Translations under genes and position numbers: made by a program
The notes under the pieces: generated by a model
What the model saw: the letters and a program-made list of their open reading frames with translations, nothing else
Database searches by the model: none
Told to the model about the DNA's origin: nothing
Assembly: GCA_017459865.1 (NCBI GenBank)
Contig: JAFUCD010000029.1
Span: 62,001 to 126,000 of the forward strand
Direction: 5' to 3'
DNA: 64,000 nt
From: Oscillospiraceae bacterium
GTDB taxonomy: Bacteria; Bacillota_A; Clostridia; Oscillospirales; Oscillospiraceae
Shown here: piece by piece, positions 23,473 through 31,096 of the stretch
Numbering within the stretch: the first letter of the stretch is position 1
Layout: each line of letters starts with the position of its first letter

Positions 23473-24396
23473 ATGTTTAGCTTTGGTTTGCTCACCGCCA
23501 TTCTGGACGGCTGGAGCTTTGAAGAGGCCGTGGATGTGGCCGCAGGGATGGGCTTTCAGTGCCTCGAGGTCGCCTGCTGGCCCGCGGGCAAGGCCGAGCG
23601 CCGCTACGCCGGCGTGAGCCACATTGACGCCGAGCGCGTCGTGGCGGACGATGCATATGCCAAGTATGTGAACGACTATGTTGCGTCCAAGGGCATACAC
23701 ATCTCGTCTCTGGCCTACTATCCCAACACGATGGACCCGGATCTGACTAAGCGTCAGGCTGCTGTCGACCATCTGATGGCCCTCATCCGCGCCAGCGCAA
23801 AGCTCGGCGTGAACATGGTCACCACCTTCATCGGCCGCGACCAGCACAAGACCGTGGAGGAGAACCTCGACCTCGTCAAGGAGATCTGGCCCCCCATCAT
23901 CCGGCTTGCCGAGGAGCTCGGCGTGAAGATCGGCATCGAGAACTGCCCCATGCTTTTCGGCCCCGACCAATGGCCCGGCGGACAGAATCTCATGTGCACG
24001 CCCGCGCTCTACCGCAAGGTGTTCGAGGCGCTGCCGAGCGAGAATCTGGGGCTCAACTTCGATCCCAGCCACTATGTCTGGCAGGGACTCGACTACCTCC
24101 AGACCGTGTATGAGTTCAAGGATAAGCTCTTCCACGTTCACTTCAAGGACATCAAGCTCTATCCCGAGAAGCTCAAGCAGTGCGGTGTGCTCGCGTATCC
24201 GCTCGACTACATGAGCCCGAAGCTGCCCGGCCTTGGCGACGTCGACTGGGGTGCCTTCGTCTCCGCGCTCAACGATATCCGCTACAACGGCGACGCCGTG
24301 ATCGAGGTGGAGGACAAGGCCTTTGAAAGCTGCAAGGAGGACGTGCTGAAATCCGTGCGCCTGTCCAAGCGCTATCTCGACCAGTTCATCATCTGA
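23473..24396 (+). CDS. Sugar phosphate isomerase/epimerase-like TIM-barrel protein
   Basis: A 307-residue xylose isomerase-like TIM barrel. Metal-ligand candidates are Glu in KIGIENCPML, Asp in GLNFDPSHYVW, His in LFHVHFKDIK and Glu in AVIEVEDKAF. The FDPSHYVWQG and HFKDIK patterns are those of inositol or 3-keto sugar epimerase/hydratase relatives. Unlike the other two TIM barrels in the island, it is not followed by a beta subunit. It may process the sugar released by cleavage, for example by isomerisation or hydration. It is the last gene of the operon, before the hairpin at 24412-24444. Confidence 0.88.
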   Translation: MFSFGLLTAILDGWSFEEAVDVAAGMGFQCLEVACWPAGKAERRYAGVSHIDAERVVADDAYAKYVNDYVASKGIHISSLAYYPNTMDPDLTKRQAAVDHLMALIRASAKLGVNMVTTFIGRDQHKTVEENLDLVKEIWPPIIRLAEELGVKIGIENCPMLFGPDQWPGGQNLMCTPALYRKVFEALPSENLGLNFDPSHYVWQGLDYLQTVYEFKDKLFHVHFKDIKLYPEKLKQCGVLAYPLDYMSPKLPGLGDVDWGAFVSALNDIRYNGDAVIEVEDKAFESCKEDVLKSVRLSKRYLDQFII

Positions 24397-24411
24397 GCAC
24401 CCGAAACAGCA

Positions 24412-24444
24412 AAACAGCATGGAGCGAATCACTCCATGCTGTTT
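24412..24444. terminator. Terminator between the first operon and the second regulator
   Basis: A perfect 13-bp stem AAACAGCATGGAG / CTCCATGCTGTTT with a 7-base loop, followed by GTCTTTAT. The stem overlaps the stop codon of the convergent regulator gene. Confidence 0.75.
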
Positions 24445-25064
24445 GTCTTTATAATGCGATAAACGCCCTTTTTGCTGCGCTCCAGGATCCCTTCCTCACA
24501 GAGGGCTTTCAACGTCCGCGCGAGCTGACGGGTGCTGACGTGCAGCAGATGGGACAGATGCGCAAGATCCCGCAGCTCGCCGCCCGCGCCCGCGGCAGTG
24601 ATATACCGCATCAGCTGCTCGCGCAACGGGAGCCTCCGGGCGGTAGCGGTGGCGTCGCCCAGCTTTTCCGAGAGCATCCGGCAGACATATCGAAGGAAGG
24701 TGTTGTCCTCCAGCAGACGTTCGCGGTATTCCGAAAACGGGAGCGCGAGGGTGTATACCTCCGTTTTCGCCTCCACAAAGAAGGTCTGGAAGCCGGAATG
24801 GATCAGCTCCGCCTCCCCGATGAGACTCGCGCGGTAAAACGGAGAATCGACGCCTGCAACAGAATCCTCTGTGGGCATGTCGTAGAGGATCACGTCTCCC
24901 TCCACGATGAACTGCAGCGCGGTCGTCTCCTGAAAGGGGCTGGCGAGCAGCTCTCCCGGCAGATAGCGCCGCAGCGTGAACGCCGGCTTGCAGCTGAAAT
25001 GCTCCAGAATTTGAAATTGCTCCAGATAGCGATCGACCCGTTTCGGATCGGAAATCGTCGTCAT
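24429..25064 (-). CDS. Crp/Fnr-type regulator next to the second glycoside operon
   Basis: A 211-residue paralog of the regulator at 17695-18315. It has the same barrel landmarks (YLPGELLASPFQETTALQFIVEGDVILYDM in outline) and the HTH LAHLSHLLHVSTRQLARTLKALCEEGIL. The shared ends KKGVYRII and KKGVYRVV support recent common descent. The ATG at 25064 has GGAGG eight bases upstream. It is divergent from the second CGD operon and probably acts at 25139-25150. The effector could be a glycoside-derived metabolite; no cAMP cassette is evident. Confidence 0.85.
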   Translation of the reverse strand: MTTISDPKRVDRYLEQFQILEHFSCKPAFTLRRYLPGELLASPFQETTALQFIVEGDVILYDMPTEDSVAGVDSPFYRASLIGEAELIHSGFQTFFVEAKTEVYTLALPFSEYRERLLEDNTFLRYVCRMLSEKLGDATATARRLPLREQLMRYITAAGAGGELRDLAHLSHLLHVSTRQLARTLKALCEEGILERSKKGVYRIIKTNSME

Positions 25065-25138
25065 GGCGGACACCTCCAATCTGAGCTTATTTTATCACAT
25101 TTGACAAGAAAGCGAAACCCGTTTTTATCATCCAAAAC

Positions 25139-25179
25139 GGACACGTGTCCTGTTCGGCGCGAGCGTATTTCAGTATACT
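25139..25179 (+). promoter_or_regulatory. Regulated promoter of the second CGD operon
   Basis: GGACA-CG-TGTCC (25139-25150) is a perfect palindrome centred 29.5 bases before TATACT (25174-25179), the same spacing as at 18418-18458. The -35 region (TGTTCG) is non-consensus, as expected for an activator-dependent promoter. Confidence 0.75.
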
Positions 25180-25212
25180 GGACGCAGAAAACAAAAAGGA
25201 GTGAAATCCCGT

Positions 25213-26217
25213 ATGAGCACCATCAAGACCTGCGTTTCCCTTTACAGCCTGCAGAGCGAATATATGCACAAGCGGATGACCCTGGAGGACATGTTCGCCT
25301 TCCTGCATGAAAACCATGTGGACGGGGTGGAATTCCTGCCGGATCAGATGATGCACGGCGCGCCCGAACCGAGCGAGGAGACCCTCGCCGAGTGGGACCG
25401 CCTGTGCGAGACCTATCAGATCAAGCCCGTCATCGCCGATGTGTTTCTGAACACCAACCTGTATGAAAACCGCACCCTCACCAAAAAGGAGTGCGTGGAG
25501 CTGCTCGTCAAGGAGATCAAGCTCGCCCACCGACTGGGCATGAAGCTGATCCGCCTCGTTTCCTTCACGCCGGCCTTTGTGCTGGAGCCGCTGCTGCCCT
25601 ACTGCGAGAAGTACGATGTGAAGCTCGCGCTGGAGATCCACGCGGGGCTGAGCTTCGATAAGCAGAAGACAAAGGATTTCATCGCCGAGATGAAGCGGCT
25701 GAACAGCCCCTACATCGGTCTCGTGATAGATACGGGCATCTTCTGCAAGCGCGAGCCACGCGTGATGGAGGCATACTGCCGCGCGCTCGGCACCGGCGAG
25801 GCGCCGATCCAGGTGGTGCAGAGCCTCTATGCCAAGGGCGGAGACGGCCGCAGTGTCTACGGCCCGGACGGTGACTTTATCCCCGAGCTGAAGGCAACGC
25901 TGCAGACCGGCGCGGATCACATGTACGCCCACTTTGCCGACGGATATGAAAACGAGCCGCTCTCGATCCTCGACGAATACATGCCGTATATCTTCCACGT
26001 CCATTTCAAGCTCTTTGAGATGACGGAAGACGGCGAGTACTCTATGGATTACAGGGAGATCCTGCAGTATCTGCACGACCACGACTACGACGGCTATGTC
26101 TCCACCGAATATGAGGGCAACCGCTGGACGCTGCCCGGCATGCCCACCGTGGAAAAGGAGCAGGTGCTTCTGCACCAGCGCTATATCCGCAAATGCCTGA
26201 ATGAGATCCAGGGCTGA
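25213..26217 (+). CDS. TIM-barrel C-glycoside deglycosidase alpha subunit-like protein 2
   Basis: A 334-residue TIM-barrel protein related to, but longer than, the one at 21079. The opening TCVSLYSLQSEYMHKRMTLED matches the usual SLYSxQ start of CGD alpha subunits. Metal-ligand candidates are Glu in LALEIHAGL, Asp in LVIDTGIF, His in FHVHFKLFE and Glu in VSTEYEGNRW. It is the first gene of a two-gene operon with its own regulated promoter. Paired with the beta subunit at 26231, it should form a deglycosidase with different substrate preference from the first pair. Confidence 0.87.
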   Translation: MSTIKTCVSLYSLQSEYMHKRMTLEDMFAFLHENHVDGVEFLPDQMMHGAPEPSEETLAEWDRLCETYQIKPVIADVFLNTNLYENRTLTKKECVELLVKEIKLAHRLGMKLIRLVSFTPAFVLEPLLPYCEKYDVKLALEIHAGLSFDKQKTKDFIAEMKRLNSPYIGLVIDTGIFCKREPRVMEAYCRALGTGEAPIQVVQSLYAKGGDGRSVYGPDGDFIPELKATLQTGADHMYAHFADGYENEPLSILDEYMPYIFHVHFKLFEMTEDGEYSMDYREILQYLHDHDYDGYVSTEYEGNRWTLPGMPTVEKEQVLLHQRYIRKCLNEIQG

Positions 26218-26230
26218 GGAGGGAAACAAG

Positions 26231-26626
26231 ATGTTTGACAACAATGTTTTTATCGAAGGAACCTGCAAAAACGTCATCGAAGAAAACGAGACCATCGGCT
26301 ATGAGCTGCAGACATACATCACTTATTACCGTGGGATCCCGCTGTCCATGGTGAACAACATCCGCGTGACCACAGACGGCGTCGAAGTGCCGCGCGAATG
26401 CCTCCGCTGCACGGTGGACGGCGGCGAATATTGGTTCACGCTCGACGAGATGAAAACCGTGACGGCGCACAAGTGGGAGTTCGGAGAGCCGATGACCGTC
26501 CGCGTGCTCTGCCCCGGCGGACTCAGCAAGGGAACGCACGAGGTCGATCTGAACGTCATCGTCCGCACCGCCTACATCCCGGTCCCGCTGGATGGACACA
26601 AGACACGGCAAGTCGAGATCTCGTAA
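26231..26626 (+). CDS. C-glycoside deglycosidase beta subunit (DUF6379) 2
   Basis: A 131-residue CGD beta-subunit protein: FIEGTCKNVIEENETIGYELQ, then YYRGIPLSMVNNIRVTTDGVE and VDGGEYWFTLDEM. It starts 13 bases after the alpha-like gene with GAGGAGG upstream. Compared with copy 1 it lacks about 15 C-terminal residues and the cysteine-rich CCTHSYMPPF region. It is likely an obligate partner for folding and activity of the preceding protein. Confidence 0.88.
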   Translation: MFDNNVFIEGTCKNVIEENETIGYELQTYITYYRGIPLSMVNNIRVTTDGVEVPRECLRCTVDGGEYWFTLDEMKTVTAHKWEFGEPMTVRVLCPGGLSKGTHEVDLNVIVRTAYIPVPLDGHKTRQVEIS

Positions 26627-26760
26627 GATCCCGTGAGACAGCGTGTCCGAAGGAACGCCTGATCTGACAGATCGGTTTAAGCGGTAAGACGCATGTCGAG
26701 CCAAAACATGAAGATGCGCCGAAACAATTCAAGAGCATGGTATTGCTTATAATGATTGAA

Positions 26761-26802
26761 ACACACGAGGGTTCGCTTTTAGAGCAGCGAACCCTCGTGT
26801 GT
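26761..26802. terminator. Bidirectional terminator between CGD operon 2 and the redox operon
   Basis: A perfect 17-bp stem with arms 26761-26777 and 26786-26802 (core CGAGGGTTCGCT) and an 8-base loop. It separates two convergent operons. The rest of 26627-26829 shows nothing convincing. Confidence 0.75.
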
Positions 26803-26829
26803 TTGTTGCAAAGTATGATCGATCTGATG

Positions 26830-27312
26830 TTAAACCAGACGCAGCCCGGCGATCCAGTCCCTGAGCTCCTGCTCGGAGGCGCGGGCGGAGAAGCGCTTGG
26901 CGGTCAGGACCTTCGCGCCCCTGGCGAGCTGCTCGATGCGCCCCTGCCCTTCTCCGAGCGGGCTGCCGCCGGAGGTGAAAAACGGCACGATCGTCTTGCC
27001 GCTGAGATCATAGGCGTCCAGAAAGCTGTCGATGATACTTGGCTCGCGGTACCACCAGATCGGGAAGCCGAGGAAGATCACGTCCGCGTCTGCCACCGGC
27101 GCGGCGGTATCCGCCATCTCGACTCGGAAGCTCGGATCCGCCATCTCCACGGTGCTGCGGGCTTTTTTATCCATCCAGTTCAGATCCTTCCTCTCATACG
27201 GCACGGCGGGACGGATCGCATAGACGTCCGCACCTGCAGCGGCGGCGAGGGTCTGCGCCAGGCGGGACGTGCTGCCGCTGGCGGAAAAGTATGCGACTAA
27301 TTTTTTGCTCAT
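26830..27312 (-). CDS. Flavodoxin-family protein (second cassette)
   Basis: A 160-residue flavodoxin. The FMN phosphate loop is YFSASGSTSRLAQT, and the flavin-stacking loops are FLGFPIWWYREP and TSGGSPLGEG. AAGGAG precedes the ATG. It is the last gene of a five-gene operon. The same enzyme types (flavodoxin, aldo/keto reductase, CMD) occur at 3314-5229, suggesting two related redox cassettes. Its probable role is electron supply to a neighbouring reductase. Confidence 0.9.
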   Translation of the reverse strand: MSKKLVAYFSASGSTSRLAQTLAAAAGADVYAIRPAVPYERKDLNWMDKKARSTVEMADPSFRVEMADTAAPVADADVIFLGFPIWWYREPSIIDSFLDAYDLSGKTIVPFFTSGGSPLGEGQGRIEQLARGAKVLTAKRFSARASEQELRDWIAGLRLV

Positions 27313-27327
27313 GTTTGTTCTCCTTGA

Positions 27328-28365
27328 TTATTTGCGTTTGTTGCGTCCCCAGAAGACGTTGTAGCGATCGGGCTTCCAGCCGGGCTTGACGTCCTTCACG
27401 GCCTCGGCGGCGGTGATGACAGCGTCGTCATTGTCGATGTCGATCAGCGTATAACGATCATTGCCCATGCCGAGCTCCTTCATATAGCTCAGCTGGCGCA
27501 GACCGTGACGGGTCTCCACGCGCTCGACAAGCGCCTTGCCTGCGCCGTCCGGAAGATTGTAGATCAGATCCATGCAGGCATTATCGACGGAAAGGATGTC
27601 AAGAGACGCGAGAATGCCCACGTCCGGGGTGACGACCGGTTCCGCCTCAGGTCCGGCGCAGTCGCAGTCCACGGACATATTGCGCATCGTATTGATATAG
27701 CAGACATGGGGCGCGAAATGGTCGATGGTCGCCTTGGTGCTCTCGGAGATGCGCTCCATCAGCTCTTCCTCGGCAATGCTCCACATATCAGCGCCGGGAT
27801 AGGTGTGGATGTCGCGCTTGCCGATGCGTCCGTCCGCGCAGCCGATGCCGATGTTCTTGTTCGAGCCGCCGAAGCCGCCCATCACGTGACCCTTGAAGTG
27901 CGTCAGAACCAGCAGAGAGTCATAGTTCAGCATGGACTTGCCGACGTGCATCTCCGTAAACCACTTGCCGCCCTTGACCGGAAGCGCGGCAACGCCCTCG
28001 GCGTCCGTGATGTCCACAGGGCAGAACGTCCAGCCGTTGATCTCCAGCGTCTTGCGATGCTCTTCGGTGGTATAGCGGCTGCCCTCATAGTACGTGTTGG
28101 TCTCGATGATCGTCGCGTCCGGCAGACGGGATTCGATCAGCTCTCTGACCCATGGTCTGGGGATGATATTGGGGCCCTCCGCCTCGCCGGTGTGCAGCTT
28201 GATCGCCACCTTGCCGGTCAGCACAGAGGAAACCTTGTCATAGATCTTCTGCAGACCCGCTTCGGAAAGATCGCGGGTGAAGAACACCACGGAACTCTCG
28301 CCCGTGCGATCCTCAAAAGGTACATACTTGTTGCCGTCCTTGCCGGGAACCGGTTTGTTGCTCAT
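27328..28365 (-). CDS. DUF362 domain protein
   Basis: A 345-residue protein with DUF362 landmarks: VAIKLHTGEAEGPNIIPRPWV, THFKGHVMGGFGGSNKNIGIGCADG and CDCAGPEAEPVVTPDVGILASLD. No ferredoxin CxxCxxC cluster is present, unlike many DUF362 proteins, so this is the stand-alone form. GGAGG lies nine bases before the ATG. It is 15 bases from the flavodoxin gene. The biochemical role of the family is not firmly known; the context points to redox metabolism. Confidence 0.88.
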   Translation of the reverse strand: MSNKPVPGKDGNKYVPFEDRTGESSVVFFTRDLSEAGLQKIYDKVSSVLTGKVAIKLHTGEAEGPNIIPRPWVRELIESRLPDATIIETNTYYEGSRYTTEEHRKTLEINGWTFCPVDITDAEGVAALPVKGGKWFTEMHVGKSMLNYDSLLVLTHFKGHVMGGFGGSNKNIGIGCADGRIGKRDIHTYPGADMWSIAEEELMERISESTKATIDHFAPHVCYINTMRNMSVDCDCAGPEAEPVVTPDVGILASLDILSVDNACMDLIYNLPDGAGKALVERVETRHGLRQLSYMKELGMGNDRYTLIDIDNDDAVITAAEAVKDVKPGWKPDRYNVFWGRNKRK

Positions 28366-28423
28366 ATGTTGTGCCCTCCTTCAATAGATGTGTGAATACG
28401 TATCGCTGCTTTAATTTTGTCCT

Positions 28424-29563
28424 TTAGAAGCTGTTCTCCGTCAGCCATGCCACGGCCTTCTCTACCATCTCTGTAAGATCTTTGCCGTCCGCGGTGATCA
28501 CGGTCTGATTTGCAAGTCCGTTGTGGAAATCGACATGCTCCGCTTCCGCGATGGCATTTTTCAGATAGTTGTTATCGTCAGAAAAGCCGGGATCCGGCTG
28601 GATCTGGCAGATGCTGTACGCCTGCAGGATCGCGCTGACAGGAACGCCATGGTACATGAGATCCCGATACTGCTCGATCTCGCTCTGCTTGATGGGAGCG
28701 CTCTCCCGATAGATGCGCATCGCCTCGGCCAGCACTTTATGATCTTCCTCGGTCAGTTTCTCCGCTTTGTTGCTGGTCGCTGTATTATCCAGAACCTGTT
28801 CGAGTGTGCTCATGCCGGAGAGGACCGCGATCACGTCTTCCTTCTCGAGGCAGAAACGAACCGACCACGAGGCGATACTCCAATCGGGGTGTGCCGCCTT
28901 CAGCAGCGCCTCCGCTTCCTCGGGGAGCTTTGCCAGACCACCGCCCTTGACCGCCTCCATGATCACGACTTTTCTGCCGTGCTTGCGGATCACATCGTAG
29001 CAGGGACCGGCCTGCACCAGCTCGCTGTCCCAGTCGATCGGGTTCAATGCGATCTGCACGAATTCGATCTCCGGGTGCTCTGCCAGTACGCGGTCCAGCA
29101 GCTTTGCGGAGGAGTGGAACGAGATGCCCAGATGCCGGATCTTGCCGTCTTCCTTCCATTTCTTCGCGTGGTCGAACAGGTGCGTCGTCTTCACGATGCC
29201 GCCCTTGCCGTCGTAGCCGTCATAGTAGACATTCTGGATGTTGTGCAGCAGATAGTAGTCGATATACTCCACGCCCAGCTTGTCCAGCTGGCTCTGGAAC
29301 ACACCCTCTATCTCATCCTCCGGAACAAGGTTGAAGGTCGGGAATTTCGTTGCCACGGTGAAGCTGCCTCGCGGATGACGCTCGACCAGAGCCTTGCGCA
29401 CAGCCGTTTCGCTCTCTCCGTTGTGATAGACGAAGCTGGTATCAAAGTAGGTGTAGCCCGCTTCCAAGAAAGCATCGACCATTGCGTTGACCTGGTCATA
29501 GTCAAAATCCGTCGGGCCGGTCTTCACCGGCAGTCTCATCATACCAAAGCCTAAGTTTTTCAT
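28424..29563 (-). CDS. Aldo/keto reductase with a cysteine-less C-terminal domain
   Basis: A 379-residue AKR: YFDTSFVYHNGESE supplies Asp and Tyr, VATKFPTF the Lys, and HLGISFHSSAK follows. Length and C-terminal layout match the clostridial Fe-S aldo/keto reductases, but the region where those have CTxCxYC reads APIKQSEIEQYRDLM, with no cysteine cluster. It has therefore lost its clusters while keeping the domain. The ATG at 29563 has AAGGAG seven bases upstream; a 25-codon extension is not used. It follows the CMD-cupin gene by 10 bases. Confidence 0.88.
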   Translation of the reverse strand: MKNLGFGMMRLPVKTGPTDFDYDQVNAMVDAFLEAGYTYFDTSFVYHNGESETAVRKALVERHPRGSFTVATKFPTFNLVPEDEIEGVFQSQLDKLGVEYIDYYLLHNIQNVYYDGYDGKGGIVKTTHLFDHAKKWKEDGKIRHLGISFHSSAKLLDRVLAEHPEIEFVQIALNPIDWDSELVQAGPCYDVIRKHGRKVVIMEAVKGGGLAKLPEEAEALLKAAHPDWSIASWSVRFCLEKEDVIAVLSGMSTLEQVLDNTATSNKAEKLTEEDHKVLAEAMRIYRESAPIKQSEIEQYRDLMYHGVPVSAILQAYSICQIQPDPGFSDDNNYLKNAIAEAEHVDFHNGLANQTVITADGKDLTEMVEKAVAWLTENSF

Positions 29564-29573
29564 AACAGTCTCC

Positions 29574-30329
29574 TTATCTAAGTGCGTTAAAGTCTTCTTC
29601 TGCAACAGGCTCCAGCCACTCTGTTTTGCTGTCTTCACCGGGAATCTCCAGAGCCAGATGTGAGAACCACGAATCGGAAGCGGCGCCGTGCCAATGCTTT
29701 ACGCCTGTCGGGATATTGATGACTGTGCCAGGCGTCATTTCCACAGGCTCCTTGCCCCACGCTTGATACCAACCTTGTCCACCGACGCAGATCAGCATCT
29801 GTCCGCCGCCGGAGGTCGCGTGATGGATGTGCCAGTTGTTGCGGCAGCCGGGTTCGAACGTAACGTTGAAGACCGGAACCTGCTCGGTGGACACGGGCGC
29901 AAGATAGCTCTGTCCGACAAAGAAATGCCCGTAAGGGTTTTTCTCCCCGATTGGGAAAAAGATCGTGTTCTGGTAGGCGTCCTTCTCGCTCTGCGCGGGC
30001 GCTTCCTCGTTCCAGATCTCCTTCGCCTGACGGAACACCGCCCAGCCCTTGGGCCATCCAACGTACATGGTGGCGTGGGTGATGATGGCGGCGATCTCTT
30101 CCTTCGTCACGCCGTTGTTCTTCGCGTTCAAAAGATGATAGCCCAGTGAAGAATCCGTGATCCCTGACGCCATCAGGGACACGACCGTGATGATACACTT
30201 GGTCTTGACATCAATTGCTTTCTCATTCCAGACCTCGCCAAACAGCACATCGTCATTCAGGTGCGCGAACATCGGCGCAAAGGTTCCCAGCTGCTGTCGT
30301 CCCGCTGTCTGTGTGATTTTCTTGCTCAT
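29574..30329 (-). CDS. Carboxymuconolactone decarboxylase-cupin fusion protein
   Basis: A 251-residue two-domain protein. Residues 15-110 are a CMD/AhpD-like domain (LNDDVLFGEVWNEKAIDVKTKCIITVVSLMASG in outline), without the AhpD CxxC. Residues 125-240 are a cupin (NNWHIHHATSGGGQMLICVGGQG and HWHGAASDSWFSHLAL), with His residues placed to bind a metal. Such fusions are common next to aldo/keto reductase and flavodoxin genes. The start has GGGAG eight bases upstream. The substrate is unknown. Confidence 0.9.
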   Translation of the reverse strand: MSKKITQTAGRQQLGTFAPMFAHLNDDVLFGEVWNEKAIDVKTKCIITVVSLMASGITDSSLGYHLLNAKNNGVTKEEIAAIITHATMYVGWPKGWAVFRQAKEIWNEEAPAQSEKDAYQNTIFFPIGEKNPYGHFFVGQSYLAPVSTEQVPVFNVTFEPGCRNNWHIHHATSGGGQMLICVGGQGWYQAWGKEPVEMTPGTVINIPTGVKHWHGAASDSWFSHLALEIPGEDSKTEWLEPVAEEDFNALR

Positions 30330-30366
30330 GATCGCTACTCCCTTTTCGTTTCGTATAGTTCAAACT

Positions 30367-30999
30367 TCAAGATTGCAGTCCTGCCAGCACCGTACGGATA
30401 AAAGTATACGCCATCTCATAGGTACTCTTTTTGACATAGGGGATCCCGGCCTGCTGCATGGCCTCGCGCTGTTTGTCGGTCACGACCGTATACGGATACA
30501 GACCGAAGACGAACGGAAGAAACGCGTACAGGAAAGACTGCCGGTTCTGTTCCGTGATGTTCGGAACAAACTGTTTCAAGACTCGATCTATCGCGTCGAT
30601 GGATCTCCCGTAGGCAGTCTTGAACTCGACCAGTCGCTCCAACCGCGAATTGGCTTCCATGTCATAGAGATTCATGCTTAGGAGCTTCAGCATCAGCGGG
30701 CGGCGCTCCAGCGCATGGGCAAGCTCGGAAGCGAGCGCATCCGGAGTAAGCTTCTCTTCCCGTTCACAGATGCTCTCAAGGTCATCGGCGAAGTATTCAT
30801 ACTCCTGCCCGAAAAGCGCAAGGAAGATCTCCTCCTTGGTCTCGAAATAATTATAGATCGAGGTTCGCGTGAACGAAGTTAAAGCACCGATCTCCTTGAT
30901 CGTGATCTCCCGGAAGCTCATGGTCTCATACAGCTTCCGGCAGGCAGCGATGATCTCGTCCTTCCGCGCCTTGGTCAGTTCGGCAGATCCTTTCGGCAA
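30367..30999 (-). CDS. TetR-family regulator of the CMD-cupin/AKR operon
   Basis: A 210-residue TetR protein. The HTH is MSFREITIKEIGALTSFTRTSIYNYF in outline, followed by a helical domain like TetR_C_33. The TTG at 30999 is chosen because GAGGGG lies six bases upstream; the extension to 31077 would run into the promoter. It leads a minus-strand operon of TetR, CMD-cupin, AKR, DUF362 and flavodoxin genes. A symmetric operator at 31049-31095 encloses its promoter, so autorepression is likely. Confidence 0.85.
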   Translation of the reverse strand: MPKGSAELTKARKDEIIAACRKLYETMSFREITIKEIGALTSFTRTSIYNYFETKEEIFLALFGQEYEYFADDLESICEREEKLTPDALASELAHALERRPLMLKLLSMNLYDMEANSRLERLVEFKTAYGRSIDAIDRVLKQFVPNITEQNRQSFLYAFLPFVFGLYPYTVVTDKQREAMQQAGIPYVKKSTYEMAYTFIRTVLAGLQS

Positions 31000-31048
31000 G
31001 TGCTGCCCCTCCCCTCTTAATGATTGACCCGATTGAGAAAATATAAAA

Positions 31049-31096
31049 TGACACGATGTCAGAACATAGTATAACATCGTTCTGACATCGTGTCAA
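31049..31096 (-). promoter_or_regulatory. Consensus promoter within a 17-13-17 inverted repeat
   Basis: The arms TGACACGATGTCAGAAC (31049-31065) and GTTCTGACATCGTGTCA (31079-31095) are perfect complements. Each arm is itself a small dyad (TGACA-N3-TGTCA). The minus-strand promoter TTGACA (31091-31096), 17 bases, TATACT (31068-31073) is fully covered. This is a typical double TetR operator. Confidence 0.75.

Noticed and set aside
20959..24432. A 1157-codon minus-strand ORF across the glycoside operon
   Set aside because: It is the antisense frame of four clear genes with strong family motifs and ribosome sites. GC-rich codon use keeps the opposite frame open. It has no start signal or recognisable domain.
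26681..26760. A plus-strand TATAAT near 26751 as a promoter for a small RNA
   Set aside because: There is no acceptable -35 and the next structure is the shared terminator, so the evidence is too thin.
31049..31095. TGACA-N3-TGTCA dyads as further sites for the Crp/Fnr-like regulators
   Set aside because: The spacer is three bases, not two, and the sites lie symmetrically over a TetR gene's own promoter. A TetR operator explains them better.
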